Positions 1 through 9,435 of a stretch of 44,005 bases of DNA are shown piece by piece. The stretch comes from Pirellulales bacterium (lineage in GTDB: Bacteria; Planctomycetota; Planctomycetia; Pirellulales; JACPPG01). The translations under genes and the position numbers were made by a program. The notes beneath the pieces were generated by a model. It did no database searches and was not told the origin of the DNA. It saw nothing but the letters and a program-made list of their open reading frames with translations. The stretch lies in contig DASXEJ010000136.1 in assembly GCA_036490175.1 (NCBI GenBank), positions 1-44,005 on the forward strand. The letters are read 5' to 3'. How positions within the stretch are numbered: the first letter of the stretch is position 1; every line of letters begins with the position of its first letter.

Positions 1-2922
1 ATCGCGCCGCTTTTGGCTGCCCGTTGTTTGGGTTGCCATAACGCGACTGACAAAAAGGGGGAACTCGACCTGACCCAGGCGGCGACAGCGGTGGCCGGAG
101 GGACCGCCGGAGCAGCAATCGTCGCCAGCCAACCAGACGAAAGCTACCTGTGGCAGCGCGTCCGCGACGACGAAATGCCCCCCAAGAAGCCGCTCGCCGC
201 TGCGGAAAAAGAACTGCTCCGCGGCTGGATCGAGGCCGGAGCTGCGTGGGGCACCAATCCGATCGATCGCTTTCGTTATACGAGCGATGTACGCGGTGGA
301 TATGACTGGTGGTCATTGCAGCCGGTCCGTCCGACCGAGCCTCCTGCCGTGCATGAACAGTCTTGGCCGCGGGGTCCGCTCGATCGATTCGTGCTAGCCC
401 GGCTCGAAGGCGCGGGGCTCAAACCTTCGCCCGAGGCCGATCGACGTACCTTGATACGCCGGCTGTCGTTCGATCTCACAGGTTTGCCCCCTGTGCCAAA
501 CGATGTCGCCGCATTTGTTGCCGACCAAGATCCGCAAGCCTACAAACGGCTGGTAGACCGATTGCTCGCCTCGCCGCAATATGGCGAGCGGTGGGCGCGG
601 CACTGGCTCGATTTGGCGCGATTCGGTGAAAGCAACGGTTTCGAGTATGACGAGCCACGTCGCAATGCATGGCCCTATCGCGATTGGGTGATTGACGCAC
701 TGAATCGCGATCTACCCTTCGATGAGTTCGCGCGCCAGCAATTGGCCGGCGATGTGTTGCTGCCCGGCGACCCGGACGCGATCAAGGCCACGGGCTTTCT
801 CACGGCAGGAGCCTACGACACCGCGGGCCAGAATCAGCAAAGCGCCGCCATGAAGGCCGTCGTTCGCCAGGATGAGCTGGAAGATCTGGTCGGCACGACG
901 TGCCAAACTTTTCTTGCTCTGACGGTCAACTGCGCACGCTGCCATGATCACAAGTTCGATGCCGTTCGACAGAGCGAATACTACCGGCTCACATCGGCGT
1001 TGGGGGGCGTACGACATGGCGAACGTGACGTCACGTCATCTGCTGAAAAATCGCTATTTGCGCTGCAGTCGGCCGACGCGTTAGGCCGCATCGCCCAATT
1101 GACCGAGCAGATCGTCGCGATCGACGAGCCGGCCCGCGCAGAAATTCTGCAGGAGCGGGAGGCCTCGAGCACCGTGACACGCCATGCGCCGACGCCATTG
1201 TCGTCATGGGATTTCTCGGTGGACACGCGCGACAAGATTGGCTTCCTACACGGCACCACGCATGGTGCGGCGGCAGTGGTTGATGGTGGCCTGATGTTGG
1301 ATGGAGCCGAGAGCTACGTGAGTACCATTCCGTTGAGCAAAGACCTGGGCGCCAAAACGCTCGAAGTATGGCTGAGGTTGTCCCATCTGCAACAAGCAGG
1401 CGGCGGCGTAGTGGCGGTCCAGAAATTAGACGGATCGGTCTTCGACGCAATCGTCTTCGGCGAGCGCGAGCCGGACCGCTGGATGGCTGGCAGCAATAAT
1501 TTCTTGCGATCGCAACCGTTTGGCGGTCCGGCTGAAACCATTGCTGACAAGGAATTTGTTCACATTGCCATCGTCTATGCCGAGGATGGAACCGTCACCG
1601 CTTACCGCAACGGAGTGCCGTACGGCAAGCCCTACTCCACCGCCGGGCCCGTAACCTATAAAGCGGGCGAATCGCAAGTGGTGATCGGCATGCGTCACGG
1701 ACCGCCGGGTGGTAATAGGATGCTCGCCGGCAAGATAGCGCGCGCCGCGCTTTACGAACGAGCGTTAACGGCTGAGGAAGTGGCCACTTCAGCGGCATCG
1801 AATTCGAACTTTGTCGCCGAATCCGCGATCCTCGCGCGGCTCTCACCTGACGCATTGTCTCAACGTCGGACCTGGAACAAAGAAATCGGCCAGTTACGTG
1901 CCGCAACGAGCTTGCCGCCGAGTGTAAAGTGCTATGCGGTTGCGCCACGGCAGCCCGAACCGGCTCATCTGCTGGTGCGCGGCGACATTCGTCAGCAAGG
2001 CACCGAGGTTACTCCGGGGGGAATCGCTGCGCTCGCGGGCTCGGACGCCAATTTCAGCTTGTCGGCCGATGCGCCCGAAGCGCAGCGAAGAGCAGCACTG
2101 GCACACTGGATCACGAGCCCGCAAAATCCGCTCTTCGCGCGTGTGATTGTTAACCGCGTCTGGCATTACCATTTCGGCATGGGACTGGTTGATACACCGA
2201 ACGATTTCGGTTTCAACGGTGGACGTCCAACCCATCCTGAGCTGCTGGATTGGCTAGCGGCAAAGTTTGTGGCCGACGGATTCAGCTTGAAGCAATTGCA
2301 TCGCACCATCGTGTTGTCAGCGACGTATCGCCAGGCGTCGACGTACGATGTCGCGGCGGTGCGGCAAGATGCCGAGAATAGACTGCTGTGGCGCAAGCGG
2401 CCGCAGCGTTTGGAAGCCGAAGCGGTGCGCGACGCCACCTTGGCGGTTGCCGGCGAACTGAATCCGGCCCGCGGCGGCGCCGGGTTTGCAGATTACAAAG
2501 TGGTGTTGAGATCAGGCACGTACACCTATCTGCCCGCCGACCCGATCGGCCCGGAATATAACCGCCGCAGCGTCTACCGCACTTGGACGCGGGGCGGTCG
2601 CAACGGGCTGCTGGATGCGTTCGATTGCCCCGATCCCTCGACTACGGCGCCGCGCCGCGCGCTGACAACCACTCCGCTGCAAGCCTTGGTCTTGCTCAAC
2701 AACTCGTTTGTATTGCGGATGGCAGACGCGTTCGCCTGCCGCCTCGAGCGCGAGGCTGGCGCGGAAGTCGATCGGCAGGTCCACCTGGCCTACCAGTTGG
2801 CCTGCGCGCGCTCGCCGGCTGACGACGAACTCGCCACCGCCCGCCGCGTGGTCAGCGAATTTGGGTTGCCCTCGCTGACCCGGGCGATCTTCAACAGTAA
2901 TGAATTCTTGTATGTCGATTGA
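1..2922 (+). CDS. PSCyt1-DUF1549-LamG-DUF1553 planctomycete protein, 5' partial
   Basis: The reading frame is open from the first base, so the true start lies upstream; 973 codons are visible. Domain order: a cytochrome-like PSCyt1 segment with CLGCH about nine residues in and a later EMPPKKP that could supply the axial Met; DUF1549 from about residue 125, including CARCHDHKFD near residue 310; a laminin-G/ConA-like insert at about 400-595; and DUF1553 from about 700 to the end. The family is expanded in planctomycetes and its members are presumed exported; the reaction is not established. The CxxCH motifs suggest haem attachment, which is inference. The gene overlaps the following DUF1501 gene by 23 bases, the usual pairing for these families, so the two are probably translationally coupled and work together. 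Family assignment is firm; function is unknown. Confidence 0.93.
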   Translation: MAPLLAARCLGCHNATDKKGELDLTQAATAVAGGTAGAAIVASQPDESYLWQRVRDDEMPPKKPLAAAEKELLRGWIEAGAAWGTNPIDRFRYTSDVRGGYDWWSLQPVRPTEPPAVHEQSWPRGPLDRFVLARLEGAGLKPSPEADRRTLIRRLSFDLTGLPPVPNDVAAFVADQDPQAYKRLVDRLLASPQYGERWARHWLDLARFGESNGFEYDEPRRNAWPYRDWVIDALNRDLPFDEFARQQLAGDVLLPGDPDAIKATGFLTAGAYDTAGQNQQSAAMKAVVRQDELEDLVGTTCQTFLALTVNCARCHDHKFDAVRQSEYYRLTSALGGVRHGERDVTSSAEKSLFALQSADALGRIAQLTEQIVAIDEPARAEILQEREASSTVTRHAPTPLSSWDFSVDTRDKIGFLHGTTHGAAAVVDGGLMLDGAESYVSTIPLSKDLGAKTLEVWLRLSHLQQAGGGVVAVQKLDGSVFDAIVFGEREPDRWMAGSNNFLRSQPFGGPAETIADKEFVHIAIVYAEDGTVTAYRNGVPYGKPYSTAGPVTYKAGESQVVIGMRHGPPGGNRMLAGKIARAALYERALTAEEVATSAASNSNFVAESAILARLSPDALSQRRTWNKEIGQLRAATSLPPSVKCYAVAPRQPEPAHLLVRGDIRQQGTEVTPGGIAALAGSDANFSLSADAPEAQRRAALAHWITSPQNPLFARVIVNRVWHYHFGMGLVDTPNDFGFNGGRPTHPELLDWLAAKFVADGFSLKQLHRTIVLSATYRQASTYDVAAVRQDAENRLLWRKRPQRLEAEAVRDATLAVAGELNPARGGAGFADYKVVLRSGTYTYLPADPIGPEYNRRSVYRTWTRGGRNGLLDAFDCPDPSTTAPRRALTTTPLQALVLLNNSFVLRMADAFACRLEREAGAEVDRQVHLAYQLACARSPADDELATARRVVSEFGLPSLTRAIFNSNEFLYVD

Positions 2923-4420
2923 TCATCATTACATCACGCGTCCTGTAAAGGCGCGCTCTAACGAACGACTTACCATCGACATGGCACTGCCGCCGGTCGA
3001 TCGGCGCGGGTTTTTGTCGTGGGTGGCGTCAGGCCTGGGGGGAGTGGCCTTGACCAACTTGCTCGCGCGCGGTGGCTACGCCTCGGCCGCGCCGGTGCCC
3101 GGCGAGGCTGACGATCTGCCGCCGCACCGTGCCCCTCGGGCCCAACGCGTAATCCATATCTGTCTATGCGGCGCGCTGAGCCATGTCGATTCGTTCGATT
3201 ACAAACCAGCGCTCGCCAAGTATCACGGTCAGCCGTTGCCTGCCGACGAGAAGCCGGACGTGTTTTTTGGCCAGGTTGGCCTGCTGCGCAAGAACGACTG
3301 GGATTTCGCCCAGCGAGGGCGCAGTGGGCTGTGGGTCTCGGAGCTGTTTCCGTGCATTGCCGAGATGGCCGACGAGCTGACGATCATCAATTCGATGTAC
3401 GCCGAAACGTCGAACCACACGCCCGCCACATTTCAAGAGAACAGCGGCTTTCGCCTGAACGGATTTCCTGTGCTCGGTTCCTGGCTGTCATACGGCTTGG
3501 GGGCCGAGACGGATGATCTCCCCTCGTTCGTCGTTATTCCCGACGTGCGTGGCATGCCGGCCGGCGGCACGATCAATTGGACCAATGGTTTCTTGCCTGC
3601 GCGGCACCAAGGTGTCGTGTTCCGCAGCACGGGCACCGCAATCGACGATCTCACGCCGGCGCAACCCATCGACAGCGCGCATGAACGGGCAACGCGCGAC
3701 CTGTTGAATGCCATGAACCGCAGGCATCTCGAACAACGCGGCGCCGACGACGCCCTATCTGCCCGGGTGCGAAGCTACGAGTTGGCGGCAAAAATGCAAC
3801 TCGCCGTTCCCGAGGTTACGACGCTCGACGGCGAGACCGCGGCCACACACACGTTGTACGGGCTCGATCGTGCGGAGTCTGCCGATTTCGGGCGAGGTTG
3901 CTTACTGGCAAGGAGACTACTCGAACGCGGCGTGCGATTCGTGCAACTCTTTTCCGGCGGGTCGTTCGGGAACCCTCGCATCAACTGGGACGGTCACGAA
4001 GACATGGTCGCTAATCACGGCCAGGAGGCGCCACGCATCGATCGGCCCGTGGCCGGTTTGCTGCGCGACTTGCGGCAACGTGGCATGCTGGACGACACGC
4101 TGGTGCTCTTTACCACGGAGTTCGGGCGAACCCCTTTCACGCAGTCCGCTGCCGACATTATCGGAAAAGGGCGCGATCACAATCAATATGGGTTCTCGGT
4201 TTGGATGGCCGGCGCAGGATTACGGCCTGGCACTTCTTATGGTCGCACGGATGAGTTCGGCTACAAGGCTGTGGAGAACCGCGTGCACTGGAACGACTTC
4301 CACGCCACAGTGCTACACCTGTTGGGCATCGATCACGAGCGGCTGACGTTTTACCACAATGGCATTCGCCGCCGCCTGACGAACGTACATGGTGAAGTGA
4401 TACCGACGATCCTGGCCTGA
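2900..4420 (+). CDS. DUF1501 domain-containing protein
   Basis: A 506-residue protein of the DUF1501 family, which belongs to the alkaline phosphatase/sulfatase-like fold group. A twin-arginine-like export signal follows DRRGFLSW, about 35 residues into the longest frame, with a hydrophobic glycine-rich stretch after it. Family landmarks include NWDGHEDM, TTEFGRTPF, GRDHNQYG and HATVLHLLGID near the C-terminus. The called ATG overlaps the preceding DUF1549/DUF1553 gene by 23 bases; ATGs at 2912 and 2981 are alternatives, and 2981 would put the twin-arginine motif closer to the N-terminus. The partnership with DUF1549/DUF1553 proteins is well known from planctomycete genomes. The substrate is unknown; a role in breaking down sulfated or complex polymers is speculative. 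Confidence 0.92.
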   Translation: MNSCMSIDHHYITRPVKARSNERLTIDMALPPVDRRGFLSWVASGLGGVALTNLLARGGYASAAPVPGEADDLPPHRAPRAQRVIHICLCGALSHVDSFDYKPALAKYHGQPLPADEKPDVFFGQVGLLRKNDWDFAQRGRSGLWVSELFPCIAEMADELTIINSMYAETSNHTPATFQENSGFRLNGFPVLGSWLSYGLGAETDDLPSFVVIPDVRGMPAGGTINWTNGFLPARHQGVVFRSTGTAIDDLTPAQPIDSAHERATRDLLNAMNRRHLEQRGADDALSARVRSYELAAKMQLAVPEVTTLDGETAATHTLYGLDRAESADFGRGCLLARRLLERGVRFVQLFSGGSFGNPRINWDGHEDMVANHGQEAPRIDRPVAGLLRDLRQRGMLDDTLVLFTTEFGRTPFTQSAADIIGKGRDHNQYGFSVWMAGAGLRPGTSYGRTDEFGYKAVENRVHWNDFHATVLHLLGIDHERLTFYHNGIRRRLTNVHGEVIPTILA

Positions 4421-4436
4421 GCGATGATCTTCGCTC
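4419..4436 (+). terminator. Hairpin overlapping the DUF1501 stop codon
   Basis: GAGCGA and TCGCTC form a perfect 6-bp stem around a 6-base loop, beginning inside the TGA stop. It lies between two convergent genes, so it may end transcription. There is no T-tract, so this is a weak call. Confidence 0.3.
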
Positions 4437-4528
4437 TGTCGCGCTCCAGCGATCGCGGATTCTACAGGATCGAACGGGTCGCGTTGCCCGCAGTGCGTTA
4501 CACAAAGCGGCGCGAGCACGCACTACGT

Positions 4529-6055
4529 TTAAAATCCGCCGCGCTCAAGTATTTCAAAATCGTACAGCTGCGCGATATCGCTGGCAGATTTCTCGGTCAG
4601 AGCTGTAAACCTCTTGTAGAGTTGGTCGACGTCGCGCACGCCAAGTCCGGCGAGCAGTCGGAATTTATGGGCAAGCAATTGGTCCAGCTGCCCGCCGGAA
4701 TTGCGCGCATGTCCTTGGGGATACATAACCAAGCCGCTCGACAGGCGGCCCAAGGTCGCATGCTCGATTTCCAGTGATGTAGGAATGCCGTCCGGGTATT
4801 TGGCGTCGTATTCGGAGCCGCCGTGCGCGAACTCGATACGCTGCATGATTCCGCGGGTCAACGGATGAAACAAGCTTTGCTGGTTGTAGTCCTCCGGCAC
4901 CAGCATCAACTCTTGCCAGCCCGAACGCCGCTGCTCGAAGGCCTTCCGCAACAGCGTCGCGATGATATAGACCATCGAGTGGTCGGCGCTTTGTCTGGTA
5001 TGTGGATCTCGCTTGGCTGGGTCGCCGATGATATGGAATGCCGGCTCATAGATCGCGATGCGCACACGTTTGAGCTGACTTTCGTCGGCCAAGATTTGCG
5101 GGTGCTTCGCCAGCAAATCCATGACACCCTGAATGGCGCCAGCTGACTGATGCTCGTACAGCCCGAGCTTGAAGTGCATCCCCATCACCGCGAAATCGTC
5201 ACCCGAGGTGCTGAGCGTCAGGTCGAAGGGACTTGTATGACGCGTCGACGGCTTTTCAAACAGGCAGAAAATGCCCTCCGGATTCCGGAAGATATCCGCT
5301 GGCCCGACAAATCCGCGCATCGCGCGGCGCATCGAGAGGATGGCAGCTTCGGTGCTGATAGCGGCCGATGCTCCCTTCGAATCAGACAATTGGTGCCCGG
5401 CGCGGATCGCACGGAAGGGAATGTAATGGGCCACTACCAGCCCGATGGCCGATTCGATCTGGTCGACATTCGCGCCCAGGATGGCCCCATAGACCGCGGC
5501 CGAGGCGATGGCACCGTGTACGACGTGGTCGATCTTGTAATTCTTGAGGGCAAAGACCTCGGCCAATCGTCCGCGAATCTCGTCGATCGCAATCATGGCC
5601 CTTAGCGTTTGCCGGCCATCGAGCCCTCGCAACTGGGCACCTGCCACGGCAACCGGATAAAAATCGTTGTGACCGAATTCGCCCTTGGTGTAACCACGGG
5701 CCGGATTAAAGCCGAAGTTGGTGCCATTGGCGTCCCACTCGCGTACTGCCGAACTATTGGCCAACACCGCCTTCTCCGGCATGACGCGCTCGGTCGAGCC
5801 GAAGCAGGGCACACCCAGGTGCGGGTCCGGACAAGTGTATTCCAGTGCTTCGCGCCTGAGCACGGTGGGGGCATTCGCACCGCAGGCCAGCGCCGAGACT
5901 CCGCACGCGATGCTGTCGAGATGAAACCGTTCGACCATGCGATAGACCGAATCCGCAGGCCCCACAGACCGGCCGGCCAGGAAATCAATCGCGTATTGGG
6001 CAATGCCCCGGGCCTGATTTTCGTTGCGTGCGAGCGTCAGATATTCGTTGGCCAC
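4529..6055 (-). CDS. MmgE/PrpD family protein
   Basis: A 508-residue protein of the MmgE/PrpD family, whose best-known member is 2-methylcitrate dehydratase of propionate catabolism; others include cis-aconitate decarboxylase and iminodisuccinate-epimerase-like enzymes. Matching features are the all-helical N-terminal half with REWDANGTNFGF and GHNDFYPVAVAG, then KIDHVVHGA, GHQLSDSKGASAA and ATLLRKAFEQR. The start is GTG at 6055 with AAGGA upstream (GGACAAGGACATTC). No prpB, prpC or acnD lies next to it, so the methylcitrate pathway cannot be claimed from context and the substrate is open. It is convergent with the first DUF1501 gene and divergent from the kinase gene. Family assignment is strong; naming it prpD would be overreach. 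Confidence 0.88.
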   Translation of the reverse strand: MANEYLTLARNENQARGIAQYAIDFLAGRSVGPADSVYRMVERFHLDSIACGVSALACGANAPTVLRREALEYTCPDPHLGVPCFGSTERVMPEKAVLANSSAVREWDANGTNFGFNPARGYTKGEFGHNDFYPVAVAGAQLRGLDGRQTLRAMIAIDEIRGRLAEVFALKNYKIDHVVHGAIASAAVYGAILGANVDQIESAIGLVVAHYIPFRAIRAGHQLSDSKGASAAISTEAAILSMRRAMRGFVGPADIFRNPEGIFCLFEKPSTRHTSPFDLTLSTSGDDFAVMGMHFKLGLYEHQSAGAIQGVMDLLAKHPQILADESQLKRVRIAIYEPAFHIIGDPAKRDPHTRQSADHSMVYIIATLLRKAFEQRRSGWQELMLVPEDYNQQSLFHPLTRGIMQRIEFAHGGSEYDAKYPDGIPTSLEIEHATLGRLSSGLVMYPQGHARNSGGQLDQLLAHKFRLLAGLGVRDVDQLYKRFTALTEKSASDIAQLYDFEILERGGF

Positions 6056-6386
6056 GTGGGAATGTCCTTGTCCGAATGGGTAACGTGAGCAGGTTCTGTC
6101 GTGTCAAAGTGCCACGGCAGCCTTGCGGCCGCAGGGCACTGGCCGCACACACGAAAACAAGCGCGGCTCGCCGGCAAGACGTGGCGATTATCCGACTGTG
6201 GCCGCAAACTCGCAAGGACTCTGTCCAGGGTCGTCAAACCAGGGGCCTAAGGGGATCGGCGGCTGGCCTCGTCCGGCGATCGGGGCTAGATTAGCAAGAG
6301 GGTGATTTTCGCTGTCGATGGACCTGTTTGCGGTAACAATCCGGCCGCCTCCCCGCTCACTCCTTACCGCTCGTCGTGGTCGCCAA
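6056..6386. other. Divergent intergenic region with an inverted repeat
   Basis: This 331-base stretch separates the divergent MmgE/PrpD and kinase genes and must hold both promoters, but I see no convincing -35/-10 pair. It contains an inverted repeat at 6108-6140: outer arms AGTGCC/GGCACT and an inner perfect palindrome TGCGGCCGCA at 6124-6133. The arms are placed asymmetrically around the centre. It could be an operator or a structured leader. I found no gene in it. Confidence 0.5.
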
Positions 6387-8261
6387 ATGCAAATCGAGCA
6401 ACTCGGACCATACCGGATTGGCCGCAAGCTCGGGCGTGGCGGCATGGGGACCGTCTTCGAGGCCACGCTCATCGAAACGGGCGAGCTCGCCGCCATCAAG
6501 CTTCTCTCGGCGACGCTGGCACATGACGATGGCTTTCGCGATCGCTTCAAAGCCGAGATCGAGACCCTGCGCAAGCTCCGCCATCCAAACATCGTGCGGC
6601 TTTTCGGGTTCGGTGAGCAAGAAGAGTACTTGTACTATTCGATGGAACTTGTGGACGGGCGAAGTCTCGAGGACGAGTTGCAAACCGGCCGTCGCTTCGC
6701 GTGGCGCGAGGTGACCGACTTCGCCGTTCAGACTTGTCGAGCACTGAAACATGCCCATGATCGTGGCGTCATCCACCGCGACATCAAACCCGCTAATTTA
6801 CTGCTGACGCCGGAAGGACAAATCAAGCTCTCGGATTTCGGCATTGCCAAGCTGTTTGGATCGGCTGGCATGACGGCCGTGGGAGGAGTGCTAGGGACGG
6901 CTGAATACATGGCACCTGAGCAGACCGATGGCCGGCCGATCACTCCCCGCTGCGATCTGTACAGCTTGGGTGGCGTCATGTACACGCTGTTGGCCGGGCG
7001 GCCCCCGTTCAAGGCCGCCACACTGGTCGAGATGCTGCAATTACAGCGCTATGCCGAACCCGATCCGGTGCGCCGCTATGCCCCGGATGTGCCCGAAGAG
7101 TTGCAGTTCATTGTGGCCGATTTGCTGGTGAAGGATCCCGAACAGCGCATCGCCACGGCGATGGTGCTGTCGCGGCGATTGGAAGCGATGCGTCATGGGC
7201 TGTCGCAGCGCATTGATCCGATCTTATCAGCCCCCACGCAGGCCGCGGACATCCCTCCGGACGTCAGCGTGTCCAGCGCCACCATGACGGCCCCAGGTCC
7301 GCCGCCCGCGCCGCTCAAGCCAGGATCGGCCAACATTTCGCCCGAGCAATACGAACTAGCGGCGCCCGTCTCGCCGCACGAAGTCACCGCCGCCATACGG
7401 CGCGAACGCGCGCTCGGCGTAACGATCGACCTGGTGTCGTCGACGGCCGCAGAAAAGAAGATCGCGGACAAGCTGCCCGAGGTCCCGCCGGAAGAGCCTG
7501 CCGCAAGTTTTGTGAAAGTCTCGGAAGAGGAACATCGGCGACGCGAGGCTACCGTCGAAGAGCCGTCGCACTGGCGTGGTTTGCAGACCGCGGTACTACT
7601 CGGCGCCGGAGCTTTGTTGGGCCTCGGCACCTGGTATCTCATGCAGCCGGCCTCGGCAGACCGTTTGTACGCGCGCGTCGCGCAGGCGGCCAGGACGGGC
7701 GAGATATCCACGCTGCAGTCTGTCGATGGAGAAATCAAGGCTTTTTTGCAGCACTATCCGAACGATTCTCGCGCCGCGGAAGTGCGCCAATATCAGGACG
7801 AGGTCGAGCTGTATATCGCCGGGCGGCGGGCGGAGTGGCGGGCGAGGTCTGCCGCGAATGTCGATTCTGCCTCGCCTCTGGAGCGCGCCTATCTGGAGGC
7901 GATGAGCCACGCTCGGTTGAATCCCGAAGTGGCCGAACAGCGATTGCAGGCCATCGTCGCTTTGTACGACGGGACACAAAGCCTCGACGTTTCAGACCAA
8001 GAAACTCTGCGACTGGCACGCAAACAATGGGAATTGCTGCGTGGTCGGATCCAACAACAATCCAGCGAGGTGCTGCAAGTGCTGACACAGCGATTGGATA
8101 CCGCCGACCAACTGCAACAGACCGATCCTACGGCCGCTCGCGCCATTCGCGAAGCCGTGGTGAAACTTTACGGCGACAAACCCTGGGCGGCGCGGGCCGT
8201 CGATCGCGCCACGGCTGGCTTAGCGGCGCGCACGGCGGCGGAAGCTTCTTCGGTCCAATAA
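6387..8261 (+). CDS. Membrane-anchored Hanks-type Ser/Thr protein kinase
   Basis: A 624-residue eukaryotic-like Ser/Thr kinase. The catalytic domain (about residues 8-275) has every key element: glycine loop GRGGMG at 16-21, the ATP-binding AIK lysine at 38, HRDIKPAN with Asp132, DFG at 150-152 and YMAPEQ. A long linker rich in Pro and Ala leads to one transmembrane helix at about 399-419. The roughly 205 residues beyond it are predicted to be extracytoplasmic and helical, with no PASTA, WD40 or other named sensor domain that I recognise; a TPR-like or coiled structure is possible. The frame extends upstream to an ATG at 6318, but the methionine just before the kinase domain is the better start because the extra 23 residues look unrelated to the family. 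hemB follows in the same direction after 34 bases; there is no evident functional link. Confidence 0.93.
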   Translation: MQIEQLGPYRIGRKLGRGGMGTVFEATLIETGELAAIKLLSATLAHDDGFRDRFKAEIETLRKLRHPNIVRLFGFGEQEEYLYYSMELVDGRSLEDELQTGRRFAWREVTDFAVQTCRALKHAHDRGVIHRDIKPANLLLTPEGQIKLSDFGIAKLFGSAGMTAVGGVLGTAEYMAPEQTDGRPITPRCDLYSLGGVMYTLLAGRPPFKAATLVEMLQLQRYAEPDPVRRYAPDVPEELQFIVADLLVKDPEQRIATAMVLSRRLEAMRHGLSQRIDPILSAPTQAADIPPDVSVSSATMTAPGPPPAPLKPGSANISPEQYELAAPVSPHEVTAAIRRERALGVTIDLVSSTAAEKKIADKLPEVPPEEPAASFVKVSEEEHRRREATVEEPSHWRGLQTAVLLGAGALLGLGTWYLMQPASADRLYARVAQAARTGEISTLQSVDGEIKAFLQHYPNDSRAAEVRQYQDEVELYIAGRRAEWRARSAANVDSASPLERAYLEAMSHARLNPEVAEQRLQAIVALYDGTQSLDVSDQETLRLARKQWELLRGRIQQQSSEVLQVLTQRLDTADQLQQTDPTAARAIREAVVKLYGDKPWAARAVDRATAGLAARTAAEASSVQ

Positions 8262-8295
8262 GCGGACTTCTTCTAATTCGTGATTCGACGCCATA

Positions 8296-9315
8296 ATGAA
8301 CGCACCGCGCTCTTTTCAAACTGGTTTTCCCACCACGCGCTTGCGACGTCTGCGACAACATCCGCGCCTGCGCGAGATGATTCGGGCCACGCGCGTCGAA
8401 ACAAATCGCTTGATCCAACCGTTGTTCGTGCGACCTGGGCGAGGCGTGCGACAGGCCATCGACGCCATGCCTGGCATTTTCCAATTGTCGGTCGATGAGG
8501 TGTCGCGTGAAGCGGCGGAATTGGCCGCTGCTGGAATCTCGGGTGTGATCTTGTTCGGTATCCCTGCCGAAAAAGATCCGCTCGGCAAAGACGCCTATAG
8601 CGACGAGGGGATTGTGCCGCAGGCGGTGCGGGCTCTGAAACGAGCAACGCCTGACTTGCTGGTGATCACCGACGTTTGTTTTTGCGAGTACACGGATCAC
8701 GGTCACTGCGGGGTCGTAGGCCAGGTGGCTGGTCGGACAGACGTCGATAACGACGCCACCCTCGGACTTCTCGCACGCCAGGCGATTACCCACGCCCGCG
8801 CGGGTGCAGACGTGATCGCACCCAGCGGCATGATGGACGGCATGGTCGGGGCCATCCGCCGGGCGCTCGACGAGAGTGGCCACTCACATCTGCCGATCAT
8901 GAGCTATGCCGCCAAATTTGCCAGCGCGTTTTATGGCCCCTTCCGCGAGGCGGCTGAAAGCGCACCGGCCTTCGGAGACCGCCGCAGCTACCAGATGGAT
9001 CCGGCTACCGATCCAGGCCAGGCTTTGCGTGAGGTCGACCTCGACTTGGCCGAAGGGGCCGACATAGTCATGGTCAAGCCGGCACTCGCGTATCTCGACA
9101 TCTTGCGGAGCGTGCGCGATCGATTTCCGGGAGTCCCGCTGGCTGCGTACAACGTATCGGGCGAGTACAGCATGGTCAAAGCGGCCGCAGCACGCGGTTG
9201 GATCGACGAGCGAGCCGTCGTGATTGAATCGCTCACAGCCATGCATCGCGCCGGCGCGGATATAATTCTTACGTATTGGGCCAAGGACGTGGCCCATTGG
9301 CTGGCGACGACGTGA
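8296..9315 (+). CDS. hemB: Delta-aminolevulinic acid dehydratase (porphobilinogen synthase)
   Basis: A 339-residue enzyme that condenses two 5-aminolevulinate molecules to porphobilinogen, the second common step of haem and tetrapyrrole synthesis, in the cytoplasm. The Schiff-base lysines are in SYAAKFASAFYG (Lys207) and MVKPALAYLDIL (Lys261). The metal site reads DVCFCEYTDHGHCG with Cys128, Cys130 and Cys138 all present, which marks the zinc-dependent class, unlike enzymes whose cysteines are replaced by Asp. The length is normal for the family. The next gene is hemL, which makes the substrate of this enzyme, so the pair is functionally coherent. There is no strong ribosome-binding site before the ATG. 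Confidence 0.97.
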   Translation: MNAPRSFQTGFPTTRLRRLRQHPRLREMIRATRVETNRLIQPLFVRPGRGVRQAIDAMPGIFQLSVDEVSREAAELAAAGISGVILFGIPAEKDPLGKDAYSDEGIVPQAVRALKRATPDLLVITDVCFCEYTDHGHCGVVGQVAGRTDVDNDATLGLLARQAITHARAGADVIAPSGMMDGMVGAIRRALDESGHSHLPIMSYAAKFASAFYGPFREAAESAPAFGDRRSYQMDPATDPGQALREVDLDLAEGADIVMVKPALAYLDILRSVRDRFPGVPLAAYNVSGEYSMVKAAAARGWIDERAVVIESLTAMHRAGADIILTYWAKDVAHWLATT

Positions 9316-9435
9316 CCATTGCCGCATGATCTGTGAACCGCGGCATCCTTTTTGTCGCGAGTTCCTGGTGCATTCTGGGCCGAGCGGTAATCGTTCCACA
9401 CCGCAGCATCCCTGCTATTTCTCGGAGATCTTGCC

